This document shows, piece after piece, positions 34,592 to 43,386 of a stretch of DNA of 64,000 nucleotides. The translations under genes were made by a program, and so were the position numbers. The DNA is taken from NCBI GenBank assembly GCA_024233875.1, contig JACKPB010000012.1, forward strand, positions 81,853 through 145,852, written 5' to 3'. The stretch is from Leptospiraceae bacterium (GTDB taxonomy: Bacteria; Spirochaetota; Leptospiria; Leptospirales; Leptospiraceae). Each line of letters starts with the position of its first letter. Positions within the stretch are counted from its first letter, which is position 1. Under the pieces are notes generated by a model. It worked only from the letters and a program-made list of their open reading frames with translations, made no database searches and had not been told where the DNA came from.

Positions 34592-36871
34592 CTAAGGTTG
34601 AGCTGTGTGATAGGATGATACAGGACCAAAATTACGGGAGTCATCACTATTTGTACCTCCCGACCAGGTAAAAACACTCCCTCCTGTTCGATTTCCATAC
34701 CCATCATGAGAAGAATATCGACCCACAGACCAATCAAAATAGACACTGTTCAATGCCCCACTACCCGAAGGTGTAAACGTGTTGAGAAGGGATCCATCTG
34801 TTTTATATACCTGATAAGATAAAGATGAGTTCGAATTCCCATGAACTGCAAAATAGTAATACATCCCATCCCAGGCAAAGGTTCCTCCATAAATATCACC
34901 TGTACTGATAGCACTGGGTTGAGTTGCAAAGCTTACAATTTTTACAAAAGTTAACGTATTACTTCCGGAAGTAGTGCTGTAGTGTCTTACACCGGTTCCA
35001 TCATAACACAAAAACTCCTCGGCAGAAGACGAAATAAGATTGCAGGAGCCGGAAAAGGAATCCGAAAAAGTCATACTAGAAAATGTACCGAATACTCCGG
35101 AACCATCGATTTCTGTCATTCTCAACTCGGCGGCTGTAGAAGAATACCATCCATTGTTATCACGAATCACCTTCTTAGTGCGGGGAATCAGGACCATGGT
35201 ACCATATTGAGCACAACAGTTATCATTATTAGTACTTTGTGAGTAACCTCCTGTACCACCGGTAAATTTAATATATCCATAAACACTATAATGACCAGTA
35301 TAAATAGTGTTCGAAGGAGAGTGCCAGATCACTGCACTAAGGTTATTATAGAAGTGGTATGTTTGATCGATTGTATTGAACACAGTTGCAGGATCCGGAG
35401 TTCCTGTAAGAGCAAAATAGGGAGCACCCGTAGACACCGTAATACTAATCGTAGTTGTGGTACTTCCACCGGAATTCGTAGCCGTTACGGTATAAGTGGC
35501 AGTCGAAGATGTAGCAGTTGGGGTACCGGAAAGAACTCCCGATGTAGTATTGATTGCCAGTCCCGAAGGCAATGAGGGACTTACGGAATAAGAAGTGGGA
35601 GTTCCCGTAACCGTTGGTGTTACAGATGTGATTGCAGAATTTATATAAAAACTGTAAGGAGTTCCCGTATAACTCAGAGAGGATGGGGCAACATCATTGA
35701 CGGTGATCTGCATTGCAAAATTCGTAGAACCCCCTGTGTTCGATGCGGTGATCGTGTAATTCGTTGCCGTACTCAGAACAGATGGTGTTCCAGACAAAAC
35801 TCCCGATGTAGTATTTAGACTCAATCCCGAAGGCAATGAGGGGCTAACGGAATAAGAAGTGGGAGTTCCGGTAACAGTAGGGGACTGAGAGGTAATGGCT
35901 ACTCCTTTTGTATACGTATAGGAAGCACTGGCATAACTCAGTGAGGATGGGGCAAGATCATTGACTGTAATCTGCATAACAAAATTCGTAGAGCCCTGAG
36001 AGTTTGAAGCAGTGATTGTGTAGTTCGTTGCCGTACTCAGAACAGACGGTGTCCCTGACAAAACTCCCGATGTCGTATCTAAACTCAAACCCGTAGGCAG
36101 AGTCGGTGTTACCGAATAAGAAGTGGGACTCCCACTCACAGTGGGAGACTGAGAAGTAATGGCTACTCCTTTTGTGAAAGTATAAGAAGCACTGCCATAA
36201 CTCAGAGAGGATGGGGCAACCTCGTTGACAGTGATAGAAATCGACGCTTGAGTTGAACCCTGTGAATTCGAAGCCGTAATCGTGTAAGTAGTTGTCGCAG
36301 TCACGACTGTTGGTGTCCCCGAAAGAGCGCAATTCGATGCACTCAGACTCAAACCCGAAGGAAGCGAGGGGGAAGAGGTACAGGAGGTTATGGTTCCTGA
36401 ATAAGTAGGTGTCTGAGTTGTAATGGCAACATTCAGAGAAAAGACGAATGGACTCGAAGCATAACTCAGTGATGCGGGAGATGAATTATTGACTGTAATA
36501 CCGATTGTAACTTCTTTCGTTGAAGTAGAATTTTGGGCTGTGATTTTGTGTTCTGTAAAGTCCTGAAGTGCTACGGGAGTACCTGTCAGAGAACAATCCT
36601 CCTGACCGAGAGTTAGTCCTTCGGGTAGGGAGGGTTCAGAAGTACAGGAAGTGATTGTCCCCGATACTTCGGGAGAAATTTTTGCTATCGACTCGTTAAG
36701 AGTAAATACATAAGGACTATTCGTATAATTCAGAGAGATCGAATTCGATGAACTCCTAACTTTCAATAAATTGATTAAGGGAACATTGGATTTTTCCAGA
36801 CTTGGGTTACAGGTAAAAAAGCCGAAAAACGATAGGAGAACAAATAGTGTAATTTTCAGAAGTTTTTCCAT
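34592..36871 (-). CDS. Lipoprotein with tandem putative-Ig (He_PIG) domains
   Basis: 759 residues. The N-terminus ITLFVLLSFFGFFTCNPSLE is a lipoprotein signal with Cys near residue 21. Five Ig-like repeats of about 85 residues start LNYTNSPYVF, LSYASSPFVF, LSYGSASYTF, LSYASASYTY and LSYTGTPYSF and each end TITASNS-like; the inner block PSLPSGLSLNTTSGVLSGTP is the He_PIG hallmark. A ~270-residue C-terminal region (YFALTGTPDPATVF to SSYHTAQP) looks beta-rich, possibly a propeller or lectin-like head. Likely surface exposed and adhesin-like, by analogy with other spirochaete Ig-repeat proteins. Repeats 3 and 4 are almost identical at DNA level, so unit number may vary between strains. Confidence 0.85.
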   Translation of the reverse strand: MEKLLKITLFVLLSFFGFFTCNPSLEKSNVPLINLLKVRSSSNSISLNYTNSPYVFTLNESIAKISPEVSGTITSCTSEPSLPEGLTLGQEDCSLTGTPVALQDFTEHKITAQNSTSTKEVTIGITVNNSSPASLSYASSPFVFSLNVAITTQTPTYSGTITSCTSSPSLPSGLSLSASNCALSGTPTVVTATTTYTITASNSQGSTQASISITVNEVAPSSLSYGSASYTFTKGVAITSQSPTVSGSPTSYSVTPTLPTGLSLDTTSGVLSGTPSVLSTATNYTITASNSQGSTNFVMQITVNDLAPSSLSYASASYTYTKGVAITSQSPTVTGTPTSYSVSPSLPSGLSLNTTSGVLSGTPSVLSTATNYTITASNTGGSTNFAMQITVNDVAPSSLSYTGTPYSFYINSAITSVTPTVTGTPTSYSVSPSLPSGLAINTTSGVLSGTPTATSSTATYTVTATNSGGSTTTTISITVSTGAPYFALTGTPDPATVFNTIDQTYHFYNNLSAVIWHSPSNTIYTGHYSVYGYIKFTGGTGGYSQSTNNDNCCAQYGTMVLIPRTKKVIRDNNGWYSSTAAELRMTEIDGSGVFGTFSSMTFSDSFSGSCNLISSSAEEFLCYDGTGVRHYSTTSGSNTLTFVKIVSFATQPSAISTGDIYGGTFAWDGMYYYFAVHGNSNSSLSYQVYKTDGSLLNTFTPSGSGALNSVYFDWSVGRYSSHDGYGNRTGGSVFTWSGGTNSDDSRNFGPVSSYHTAQP

Positions 36872-37010
36872 TACCTTTATACCATTTTAGCAATATCTTT
36901 AACTCTTGAATAGCTTAATTTGTTCTTTTTCGTCCTAATTGTATAGACGGTTTGCTTTACAGGAAGATGAAGATTTAAATTTTAACCGGGAAACGTCTCA
37001 GTGAAACTTA

Positions 37011-37114
37011 TAGTCATTTTCAAAAGTATTTACTCATTCATCAAGAAATCAACTATAAAATGGCTACATACCGTAAGAGGGAATGTGTAATTATTTATGA
37101 GAATTGGTATATAG
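37011..37114 (+). repeat. Dispersed palindromic element A, copy 3
   Basis: Full-length copy: TAGTCATTTTCAAAAGTATT, core CTATAAAATGGCTACATACC, end GAGAATTGGTATATA. The core TACATACCG and the terminal GGTATATA form an imperfect inverted repeat. Confidence 0.75.
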
Positions 37115-37156
37115 AGAAAGCACCCTTATAGAGAGGGGTTTCAAACCCGTCACGAG

Positions 37157-37216
37157 TATAAAATGGCTACATACCGAAAAAGGAAAATTGTAATTATTTA
37201 TGAAAATTGGTATATG
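37157..37216 (+). repeat. Dispersed palindromic element A, copy 4 (5'-truncated)
   Basis: Starts at TATAAAATGGCTACATACCG and ends GAAAATTGGTATATG, 43 bp after copy 3 and in the same orientation, so the two form a tandem pair. Confidence 0.7.
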
Positions 37217-37302
37217 ATCCATATCCCGCACCTTCCTAATGGAATCGTTTTTAATCGATAATGAATGGGGGTTCCCTGCTGATTTTTCCGAATTCGCTAG
37301 AA

Positions 37303-37419
37303 ACAGGGCATACCCTGTCCCTACTATTTGACCGTATTGGACAGGTCGGGCTGTCCGGGACTCCGCCTAACGGCTCCGGTCTTTGTAAGGATAGAGGCAA
37401 GCCTCAACCCTACAAAGAC
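37303..37419. other. GC-rich run of consecutive hairpins, possible structured RNA or mobile-element end
   Basis: Three perfect stems in about 117 bp: ACAGGG-cata-CCCTGT (37303-37318); GGACAG-gtcggg-CTGTCC (37339-37356); and an outer GTCTTTGTA (37379-37387) / TACAAAGAC (37411-37419) enclosing GAGGC-aa-GCCTC (37394-37405). GC content is clearly above both sides. The short frame across it has no recognisable family. Nature unknown. Confidence 0.5.
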
Positions 37420-37539
37420 TAAATCCCTACCATCCCTAACCCGAAGCCTATTGAAAAATCAATGCATCAAAGCAAAGACTTTCTATGAAAATAGAGTTCT
37501 CACACAACAAACTTAACCAAAAATTTTAACCCCATCCGA

Positions 37540-39930
37540 GGATGGATCCGAAAAGAGTTTCGGCTCCTATCAGGAGCCGAAGAAGACTTCCCCAGAACCG
37601 GGATCTCGATACAATTTTTACGATAAATGCAATACGAACCTAAAACGGGATGTAGGTAGAATATTTCAAACAGGGTAAAAATCACTCGATCACCGAATCC
37701 TTCGATCAGAAAAGAAAGCTCCATGAATGAAAAGATTTACCATCTTAGAATCCATTGAGATAATCGGATGACATTAGCTTCCTATAATGGAAAGAATTAT
37801 CGTCTTAGCACCCTTCGAGAACCTCAGGATGACACTAAATCCCTATAATGAAAAGATTTATCGTCTAAGAATCCGTCGACATCCTCGGATAACATTAGAT
37901 TCCTATAATGAATAGATTTACCGTATTAGAATCCATCGAGATCCTCGGATAACATTAGCTTCCTATGATGGAAGGATTTACTGTATTAGCACCCTTCGAG
38001 AACCTCAGGATGACATATGCTTCCTATAATAGAAGGATTTACCGTATTAGAATCCGTCGGTATCCTCGGATGACATTAGCTTCCTATAATGAAAAGATTT
38101 ATCGTGTTAGCACCCTTCGAGAACCTCAGGATGACATACGCTCCCTATAATAGAAGGATTTACCGTATTAGAATCCGTCGGTATCCTCGGATGACATTAG
38201 CTTCCTATAATGGAAAGATTTACCCTCTAAGAATCCGTCGGTATCCTCGGATGACATTAGCTTCCTATAATGGAAAGATTTACCCTCTAAGAATCCGTCG
38301 GTATCCTCGGATGACATTGGTTTCCTATAATGGAAAATTCCTTCGATAAGAAGAAAGGCTTCCAACCCTAATATCCCCCAATAAAAAACCATCCTTTCCA
38401 TCCCAGTTCTAAAGAAATACAGGTTCCATAGCCGAAACTTCTCGGAGCAAAAATTTAGAGATGTTGGATCTGTTCTCCGACTCTCGCTTTTTGCCCGAAA
38501 GTTTCGAGCGAAAGGAACCATGTATTACGATAGAGCAATGGGATGGAAAGTTGAACAGAAGAAAGCCCCGCGCTAGCGGTAATACAGAAAAAATCCTTCG
38601 ATCAGAAAAGAAAGCTCCATGAATGAAAAGATTTACCATCTTAGAATCCATTGAGATAATCGGATGACATTACCTCCCTATAATGGAAGGATTTACTGTG
38701 TTAGCACCCTTCGAGAACCTCAGGATGACACAAGCTTCCTGCAATGGAAAGAATTTCCCCGGAACAGGGATCTCGATACAATTTTTACGATAAATGTAAT
38801 ACGAACCTATAACGGGATGTAGGTAGAATATTTCAAACAGGGTAAAAATCACTCGATCACCGAATCCTTCGATAAGAGGAAAAGAACCCTCCATGTAATG
38901 GAAATATCCTTCGATCAGAAGAAAAGCTTCCAACCCTAATATCCCCCAATAAAAAACCATCCTTTCAATGATGCTCTTTTCGGAAGATCCAAGGTTGCGC
39001 AGCCCAAACATCTCGGAACAAAAATTTAGAGATGTCGGGTCTGTTTCCGACTCTCGTTTTTTGTATCGCCTGCCCGGCTCGAGGGCACAGAAGAATTCTC
39101 ATTATCAAGAATATCTTAATACATTAGAGAAAGCTTACGAGCACTTTTGGATAAGCAGCAACCTTGAGATGAAAGAGAAGGTTTAGCATCATTGAAAGTT
39201 GAAGACAAGAAGACCCCGCGTCAGCGGTAATACAGAAAAAATCCTTCGATAAGAAAAGAAAGCTCCATGAATGAAAAGATTTACCATCTTAGAATCCATT
39301 GAGATAATCGGATGACATTACCTCCCTATAATGGAAGGATTTACTGTGTTAGCACCCTTCGAGAACCTCAGGATGACACAAGCTTCCTGCAATGGAAAGA
39401 ATTTCCCCGGAACAGGGATCTCGATACAATTTTTACGATAAATGTAATACGAACCTATAACGGGATGTAGGTAGAATATTTCAAACAGGGTAAAAATCAC
39501 TCGATCACCGAATCCTTCGATAAGAGGAAAAGAACCCTCCATGTAATGGAAATATCCTTCGATCAGAAGAAAAGCTTCCAACCCTAATATCCCCCAATAA
39601 AAAACCATCCTTTCAATGATGCTCTTTTTGAAAGATCCAAGGTTGCGCAGCCCAAACATCTCGGATCAAAAATTTAGAGATGTCGGATCTGTTTCCGACT
39701 CTCGTTTTTTGAGGAGAGATTTTGGATAAGCAGCAACCTTGAGATGAAAGAGAAGGTTTAGCATCATTGAAAGTTGAAGACAAGAAGACCCCGCGTCAGC
39801 GGTAATACAGAAAAAATCCTTCGATAAGAAAAGAAAGCTCCATGCAATGGAAATATCCTTCGATCAGAAAAAAGCTCCATGCAATGGCAATGGAAAAGCA
39901 ACAATCCATGAAGAAATTCAAAATTAAATA
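37540..39930. repeat. Repeat block 3: 60-bp array plus duplicated modules
   Basis: Begins with the CCCCAGAACCGGGATCTCGA module (37590-37720). Then comes an array of about ten 60-61 bp units at 37728-38332, in which the 'AATCCGTCGGTATCCTCGG' and 'CACCCTTCGAGAACCTCAGG' types alternate. After a variant module at 38400-38560, a ~650-bp composite starting ATCCTTCGATCAGAAAAGAA at 38593 is repeated nearly identically from 39241 (offset 648 bp). The second copy has lost part of the fourth module (near 39710). Short frames here recur with the repeats and are not called as genes. Confidence 0.85.
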
Positions 39931-39973
39931 AGATAATTTCCTCTAAGGAAACCGGAGGAAAGAACTCTCTATT

Positions 39974-41239
39974 TCAATTTTGAATCGGAAGATACACAGT
40001 CACCTCAAGCAAAGAATTATGATTTGCATTGATATGGTTCTTCAATTTTTTTATGACCAGTCTTCCGCCGTGCCTGATCATCACTTTTTCTACAAAAGTC
40101 AGTCCCAAACCCAGATCAAAGGAATTGTATTTCTCCTGAATGATTTTCGAAAATCTCTGAAATGGATTCACAATCGATTTCAATTCATATTCATCAATCG
40201 AATCAATATCAATGTGCTCGGGACTGGGACTATTGATGAGAGTAAGAGAGATCTCCTTGTGCTTGTGCTGAAGAAGAATATAGACTGTAGACCTTATTGT
40301 AGAGAATTTTAATGTGTTGATCAAAAGTTCTTCGACGGCTCTAAGGATCAATTTCAAATCGATATGAATGTGCTTTTCAACTGAATCGGGTTTGTACTCG
40401 GACAAAAATAACATCTGCCCTTTTAAAAAGGAAAGCTCCTCCAACTTGTAGCAAAGATCTTTTAGTTTCTCATGAAAGGAATTCACAGAAGCCGTTTCCA
40501 TTTGCAACTCCCCTTTGAGAATGTCATTGATTTCTGTCAGATATTCACACATTCTCACGGATTGTTCGCTTGCCTGAAACAATAAATCAAAAAAATTCTT
40601 ATCGATTTCCAGTTTTCCATCCTTCTCTTCTGCAGTCGACTTGAGGAGGGTGATCAGGGTCGATACACTTCCGATTCCAGCACTCTGAATCAAACCATTG
40701 CTGATCGTATCCAAAAAGACATTATGGTGCTCCTCTCTATCATCTTTTAAAATGGTATCTTTCCATGATTGAAACCGAAGAAGTTCAGTGTGATCCTTTT
40801 CTTCTTCCTCTTTCATTTGGCGGATCAACTTATTTTGATTGTACTCTTCAGAAGCATTCCTAAGAACTTCAGAAATCATGCCTGTGGTATACGGCAAGGT
40901 GATGTACTCAAAGATTCCATTTTGAATACATTTGATTGCGTAGCGCAGATCTTCATTTTTAGAAAGGAGAATGATAATGAGCAGAGGATTGTATTTTTTG
41001 AGTTCGAGGATTGTCTTTTTGTTAGAAAAATCAAAATTTGAATTTTCACAGAACAAAATATCTACCGAACCGGACTTCAAAAAATTCATGGCTTTTTCAA
41101 TGGATTGAAAATGAGTACATAAATGACCCTGCTCGGATATCAATTTGGATAATTTGGAAAGCTCCTGAAGATCGGAGTGGATGAGAAGTATCTTTTTTGG
41201 GGAGATTCCATGATTGGGATTGAATACACTATCTTCCAT
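39974..41239 (-). CDS. Receiver-like / histidine-kinase-type ATPase protein, degenerate
   Basis: 421 residues. Residues about 15-125 look like a response-regulator receiver (KKILLIHSDLQELSKLSKLI, VDILFCENSNFDF), but the phospho-acceptor position reads Glu/Asn instead of the usual Asp and the late Lys-Pro pair reads ITLPYT, so phosphorylation is doubtful. The C-terminal part resembles an HATPase_c domain with an N-box-like AVEELLINTLKFST and DLGLGLTFVEKVMIRHGG, while the G1 'D-G-G' box is missing (LINSPSPEHI). No clear H-box. Probably a signalling protein working without classical phosphotransfer. It borders repeat block 3. Confidence 0.7.
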   Translation of the reverse strand: MEDSVFNPNHGISPKKILLIHSDLQELSKLSKLISEQGHLCTHFQSIEKAMNFLKSGSVDILFCENSNFDFSNKKTILELKKYNPLLIIILLSKNEDLRYAIKCIQNGIFEYITLPYTTGMISEVLRNASEEYNQNKLIRQMKEEEEKDHTELLRFQSWKDTILKDDREEHHNVFLDTISNGLIQSAGIGSVSTLITLLKSTAEEKDGKLEIDKNFFDLLFQASEQSVRMCEYLTEINDILKGELQMETASVNSFHEKLKDLCYKLEELSFLKGQMLFLSEYKPDSVEKHIHIDLKLILRAVEELLINTLKFSTIRSTVYILLQHKHKEISLTLINSPSPEHIDIDSIDEYELKSIVNPFQRFSKIIQEKYNSFDLGLGLTFVEKVMIRHGGRLVIKKLKNHINANHNSLLEVTVYLPIQN

Positions 41240-41515
41240 TTTCCGAATCTCCTGCCAATTTCTGTAATGCTGAATGTGATTCTTGTCAATAGCGCGCTTT
41301 TCGGAAAGAATCCGTTAGCTTTCAGAAATGACCACAGATCAATTCACAGAATTCTGCCAAAATAAATAGAGTCAAATCTTATTTTTAATAAGGTTCGAAA
41401 GGTTTTTTCATAAACATTGATAGGAATACGAACAGATCCATCCTCTTTTCCGGATATGTATTACAAAATTAGCCCCGTATTCTGGGATCATATTCAGTAG
41501 GTTTGAGATTCACAG

Positions 41516-41584
41516 AAAAATCAGCAATAAATGGCTACATACCTATAGAAGAAATACACAGGTATTTATGAAAACCTGTAAATG
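41516..41584 (+). repeat. Dispersed palindromic element A, copy 5 (5' part diverged)
   Basis: AATCAGCAATAAATGGCTAC followed by GAAATACACAGGTATTTATG and AAACCTGTAAATG. It lies in the 500-bp gap between the receiver-like gene and the decayed end of the AraC-type gene; no gene was seen in that gap. Confidence 0.65.
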
Positions 41585-41639
41585 AAATTGTATAAGGTTT
41601 CCGATCCTCAACGGTATCTGTCCGAGTGTTCCGGGTTTT

Positions 41640-41735
41640 CTAATGATGATTTGTAACCTATCGGTGTGGTGCTGATATTTTTTAAAAGCTGTATTGAAAG
41701 CTGACTTAGATTGAAATCCACTTCGAAAGCAATGT
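41640..41735 (-). pseudogene. Decayed C-terminal HTH of the AraC-type regulator
   Basis: Downstream of the stop at 41736 the minus strand still encodes, in three different frames in order, pieces of the second AraC helix-turn-helix: LNIAFEVDFN, then SAFNTAFKKY, then STTPIGYK. Joined, these match the usual 'ILNIAFEVGFNSKSAFNTAFKKYTGTTPIGYK'. So three small frameshifts lie within about 100 bp. Confidence 0.7.
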
Positions 41736-43250
41736 TCAAAATATGTTTAGATCTTTTCGATTTTCTATCATATCCATGGCTTCCCTGATCCTGTACTTTT
41801 GAACAAAATCATAAAAATTTGTCTTTAGAATTCGATTCAAAATTTCTGAAAGTTGATGACGTGTTAGGTGCAAGCGGGTGGACAAACCTTCCATACTGAG
41901 TGTTTCATCATAGTAGATCTTATCATTTTCCATAAGATCAATCAGTTTGATAACAACCTTCTGTACATCCACACCTGCCAGTTGAGACCTTGCATATTTT
42001 GGTTTTTCCTCCGTATAGGTTTTTAATTTTTCCAGAAGAATCTGAATTTCAGATTTGTACTTCTCTGACTCCAGTTTGATTTCCCTTACCCGATCAGCCA
42101 AACTTATAGAATTCAGAACAAAGGATACCGGTAGAAAAAACATAAAGGCGTAAATCCAGAATCGATTGTAGTCCCAGAGATCCAGATGGAAAATAAAATT
42201 CAAAATCGAAATAATGAAAAAGGTAGAGATAGCGGCAAGGAACCATTTCGCAGGATGATATTTTTTTTCAAAATACACCCTCAGGGCAGTGATCAGAATG
42301 ATAAGAAGCATCAAAAAGAAATAAACAGCAAAGGATTGTGAGAGGATCAAGCGGGGGATAGGGAAGAGGGCGAGCAGGGAATAGAAGAGTCCCAGATACC
42401 CCAGAATCACAAAAATTAGGTAAGATCTTTTAAAATATTTCTTTATATTCAAAATTCGTTTGGTAAACTCAAGTGCGCCGAAGACTGTGATACCGAGGAA
42501 GATGTGGATGGACTTTGATTGCCAAACGGGTGAATGATTCCAAAAAAGTTCATACGCAATCCCGAATCTGCTGAGAACGGTAAGGGTCAAAAAGAGAACG
42601 AATACTGAATTGTAGATATAGATGCTATCCTTCGATTCATAAAACTGAAAGATATTGAAGAGAATATAAAACACCCCAAACCCAAAGAATAGAAAGTTGA
42701 TCCCAGCGATTTTTCGTATCTCTTTTAAAAAATCATTCAGCGGCAATGCTTTTACAGGGACAGCTACGGGTGAATAGGATTTGACTCTCAGATAAAATAC
42801 TTCTTCTTCATCGGGCTCCAACCAAAATCGAAATGAGGGAAAGAAGGAATGGATCGGCCAGTCACTATAGGGAACCTGAATGCCCGACAATTGCGTTTCA
42901 AATCGGGACTCGTGAAGGGGGGAACAGAATTCAGCAAAATCCAAAAGAGTCCACTTTAAGATAAAATACCATTCCCTCTCCGCACCCGAAGAATTCTTAA
43001 AATGAAAACGAAGCCACTTGTCATTTTGATTGGAATCCAGTCGTATCACTCCCTCACTTCTTGTTTGAACCCAGAGGGGAGAGGAATCCCAACTAGCAAT
43101 TTCTTCACAACTTTCAATCGATGCATTGACATTCAACTCCTCGAGAAGGGGAAATTCGTGGGAAGCTTGTGAGGTTGAAAAAAAACTTACATGGTCCTCA
43201 CTACAGGAATGGAAAAAAAATAGAGAGAAAATAAGAAAAAAAATGCGCAT
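41736..43250 (-). CDS. 7TM-DISM sensor fused to truncated AraC-type HTH
   Basis: 504 residues. The N-terminal signal RIFFLIFSLFFFHSCSEDHV suggests a lipoprotein or cleaved secretion signal; then an extracellular jelly-roll-like domain (about 40-175: EREWYFILKWTLLDFAEFCS), seven hydrophobic segments (about 180-385, LFFGFGVFYILFNIFQFY onward) and a coiled linker. The first AraC helix-turn-helix is present (LSMEGLSTRLHLTRHQLSEI, KTNFYDFVQKYRIREAMDMI), but the frame stops at ENRKDLNIF before the second. This looks like a membrane-bound regulator that has lost half its DNA-binding domain. It is divergent from the RND pump, which it may once have regulated. Confidence 0.8.
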   Translation of the reverse strand: MRIFFLIFSLFFFHSCSEDHVSFFSTSQASHEFPLLEELNVNASIESCEEIASWDSSPLWVQTRSEGVIRLDSNQNDKWLRFHFKNSSGAEREWYFILKWTLLDFAEFCSPLHESRFETQLSGIQVPYSDWPIHSFFPSFRFWLEPDEEEVFYLRVKSYSPVAVPVKALPLNDFLKEIRKIAGINFLFFGFGVFYILFNIFQFYESKDSIYIYNSVFVLFLTLTVLSRFGIAYELFWNHSPVWQSKSIHIFLGITVFGALEFTKRILNIKKYFKRSYLIFVILGYLGLFYSLLALFPIPRLILSQSFAVYFFLMLLIILITALRVYFEKKYHPAKWFLAAISTFFIISILNFIFHLDLWDYNRFWIYAFMFFLPVSFVLNSISLADRVREIKLESEKYKSEIQILLEKLKTYTEEKPKYARSQLAGVDVQKVVIKLIDLMENDKIYYDETLSMEGLSTRLHLTRHQLSEILNRILKTNFYDFVQKYRIREAMDMIENRKDLNIF

Positions 43251-43310
43251 CTAGTGCTATTCTTTTAAAATTTTCCAGATAGGAAAGTTTTTTTCAGATT
43301 TGGAGTTCTA

Positions 43311-43325
43311 TCTTATCGGATAAGA
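43311..43325. promoter_or_regulatory. Perfect palindrome upstream of the RND operon
   Basis: TCTTATC-G-GATAAGA, 7-bp arms about a central G, in the 134-bp divergent gap between the AraC-type gene and the pump. Operator-like; regulator not identified. Confidence 0.4.
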
Positions 43326-43351
43326 CGACAGATCTCCAAAAATACCATAGG

Positions 43352-43386
43352 ATATGGTCATTCACATACATAAGGAATGTCCATAT
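43352..43386 (+). promoter_or_regulatory. Inverted repeat covering the RND ribosome site and start codon
   Basis: ATATGGTCATTC (43352-43363) and GAATGTCCATAT (43375-43386) match at 11 of 12 positions with an 11-nt loop. The right arm and loop contain the AAGGAA ribosome site and the first bases of the start codon at 43385, so folding of the mRNA would hide the start. It could also be a protein operator. Confidence 0.5.

Noticed and set aside
37365..37371. Integron attC-like core GCCTAAC
   Set aside because: No matching GTTRRRC partner box, integrase or cassette structure was found nearby.
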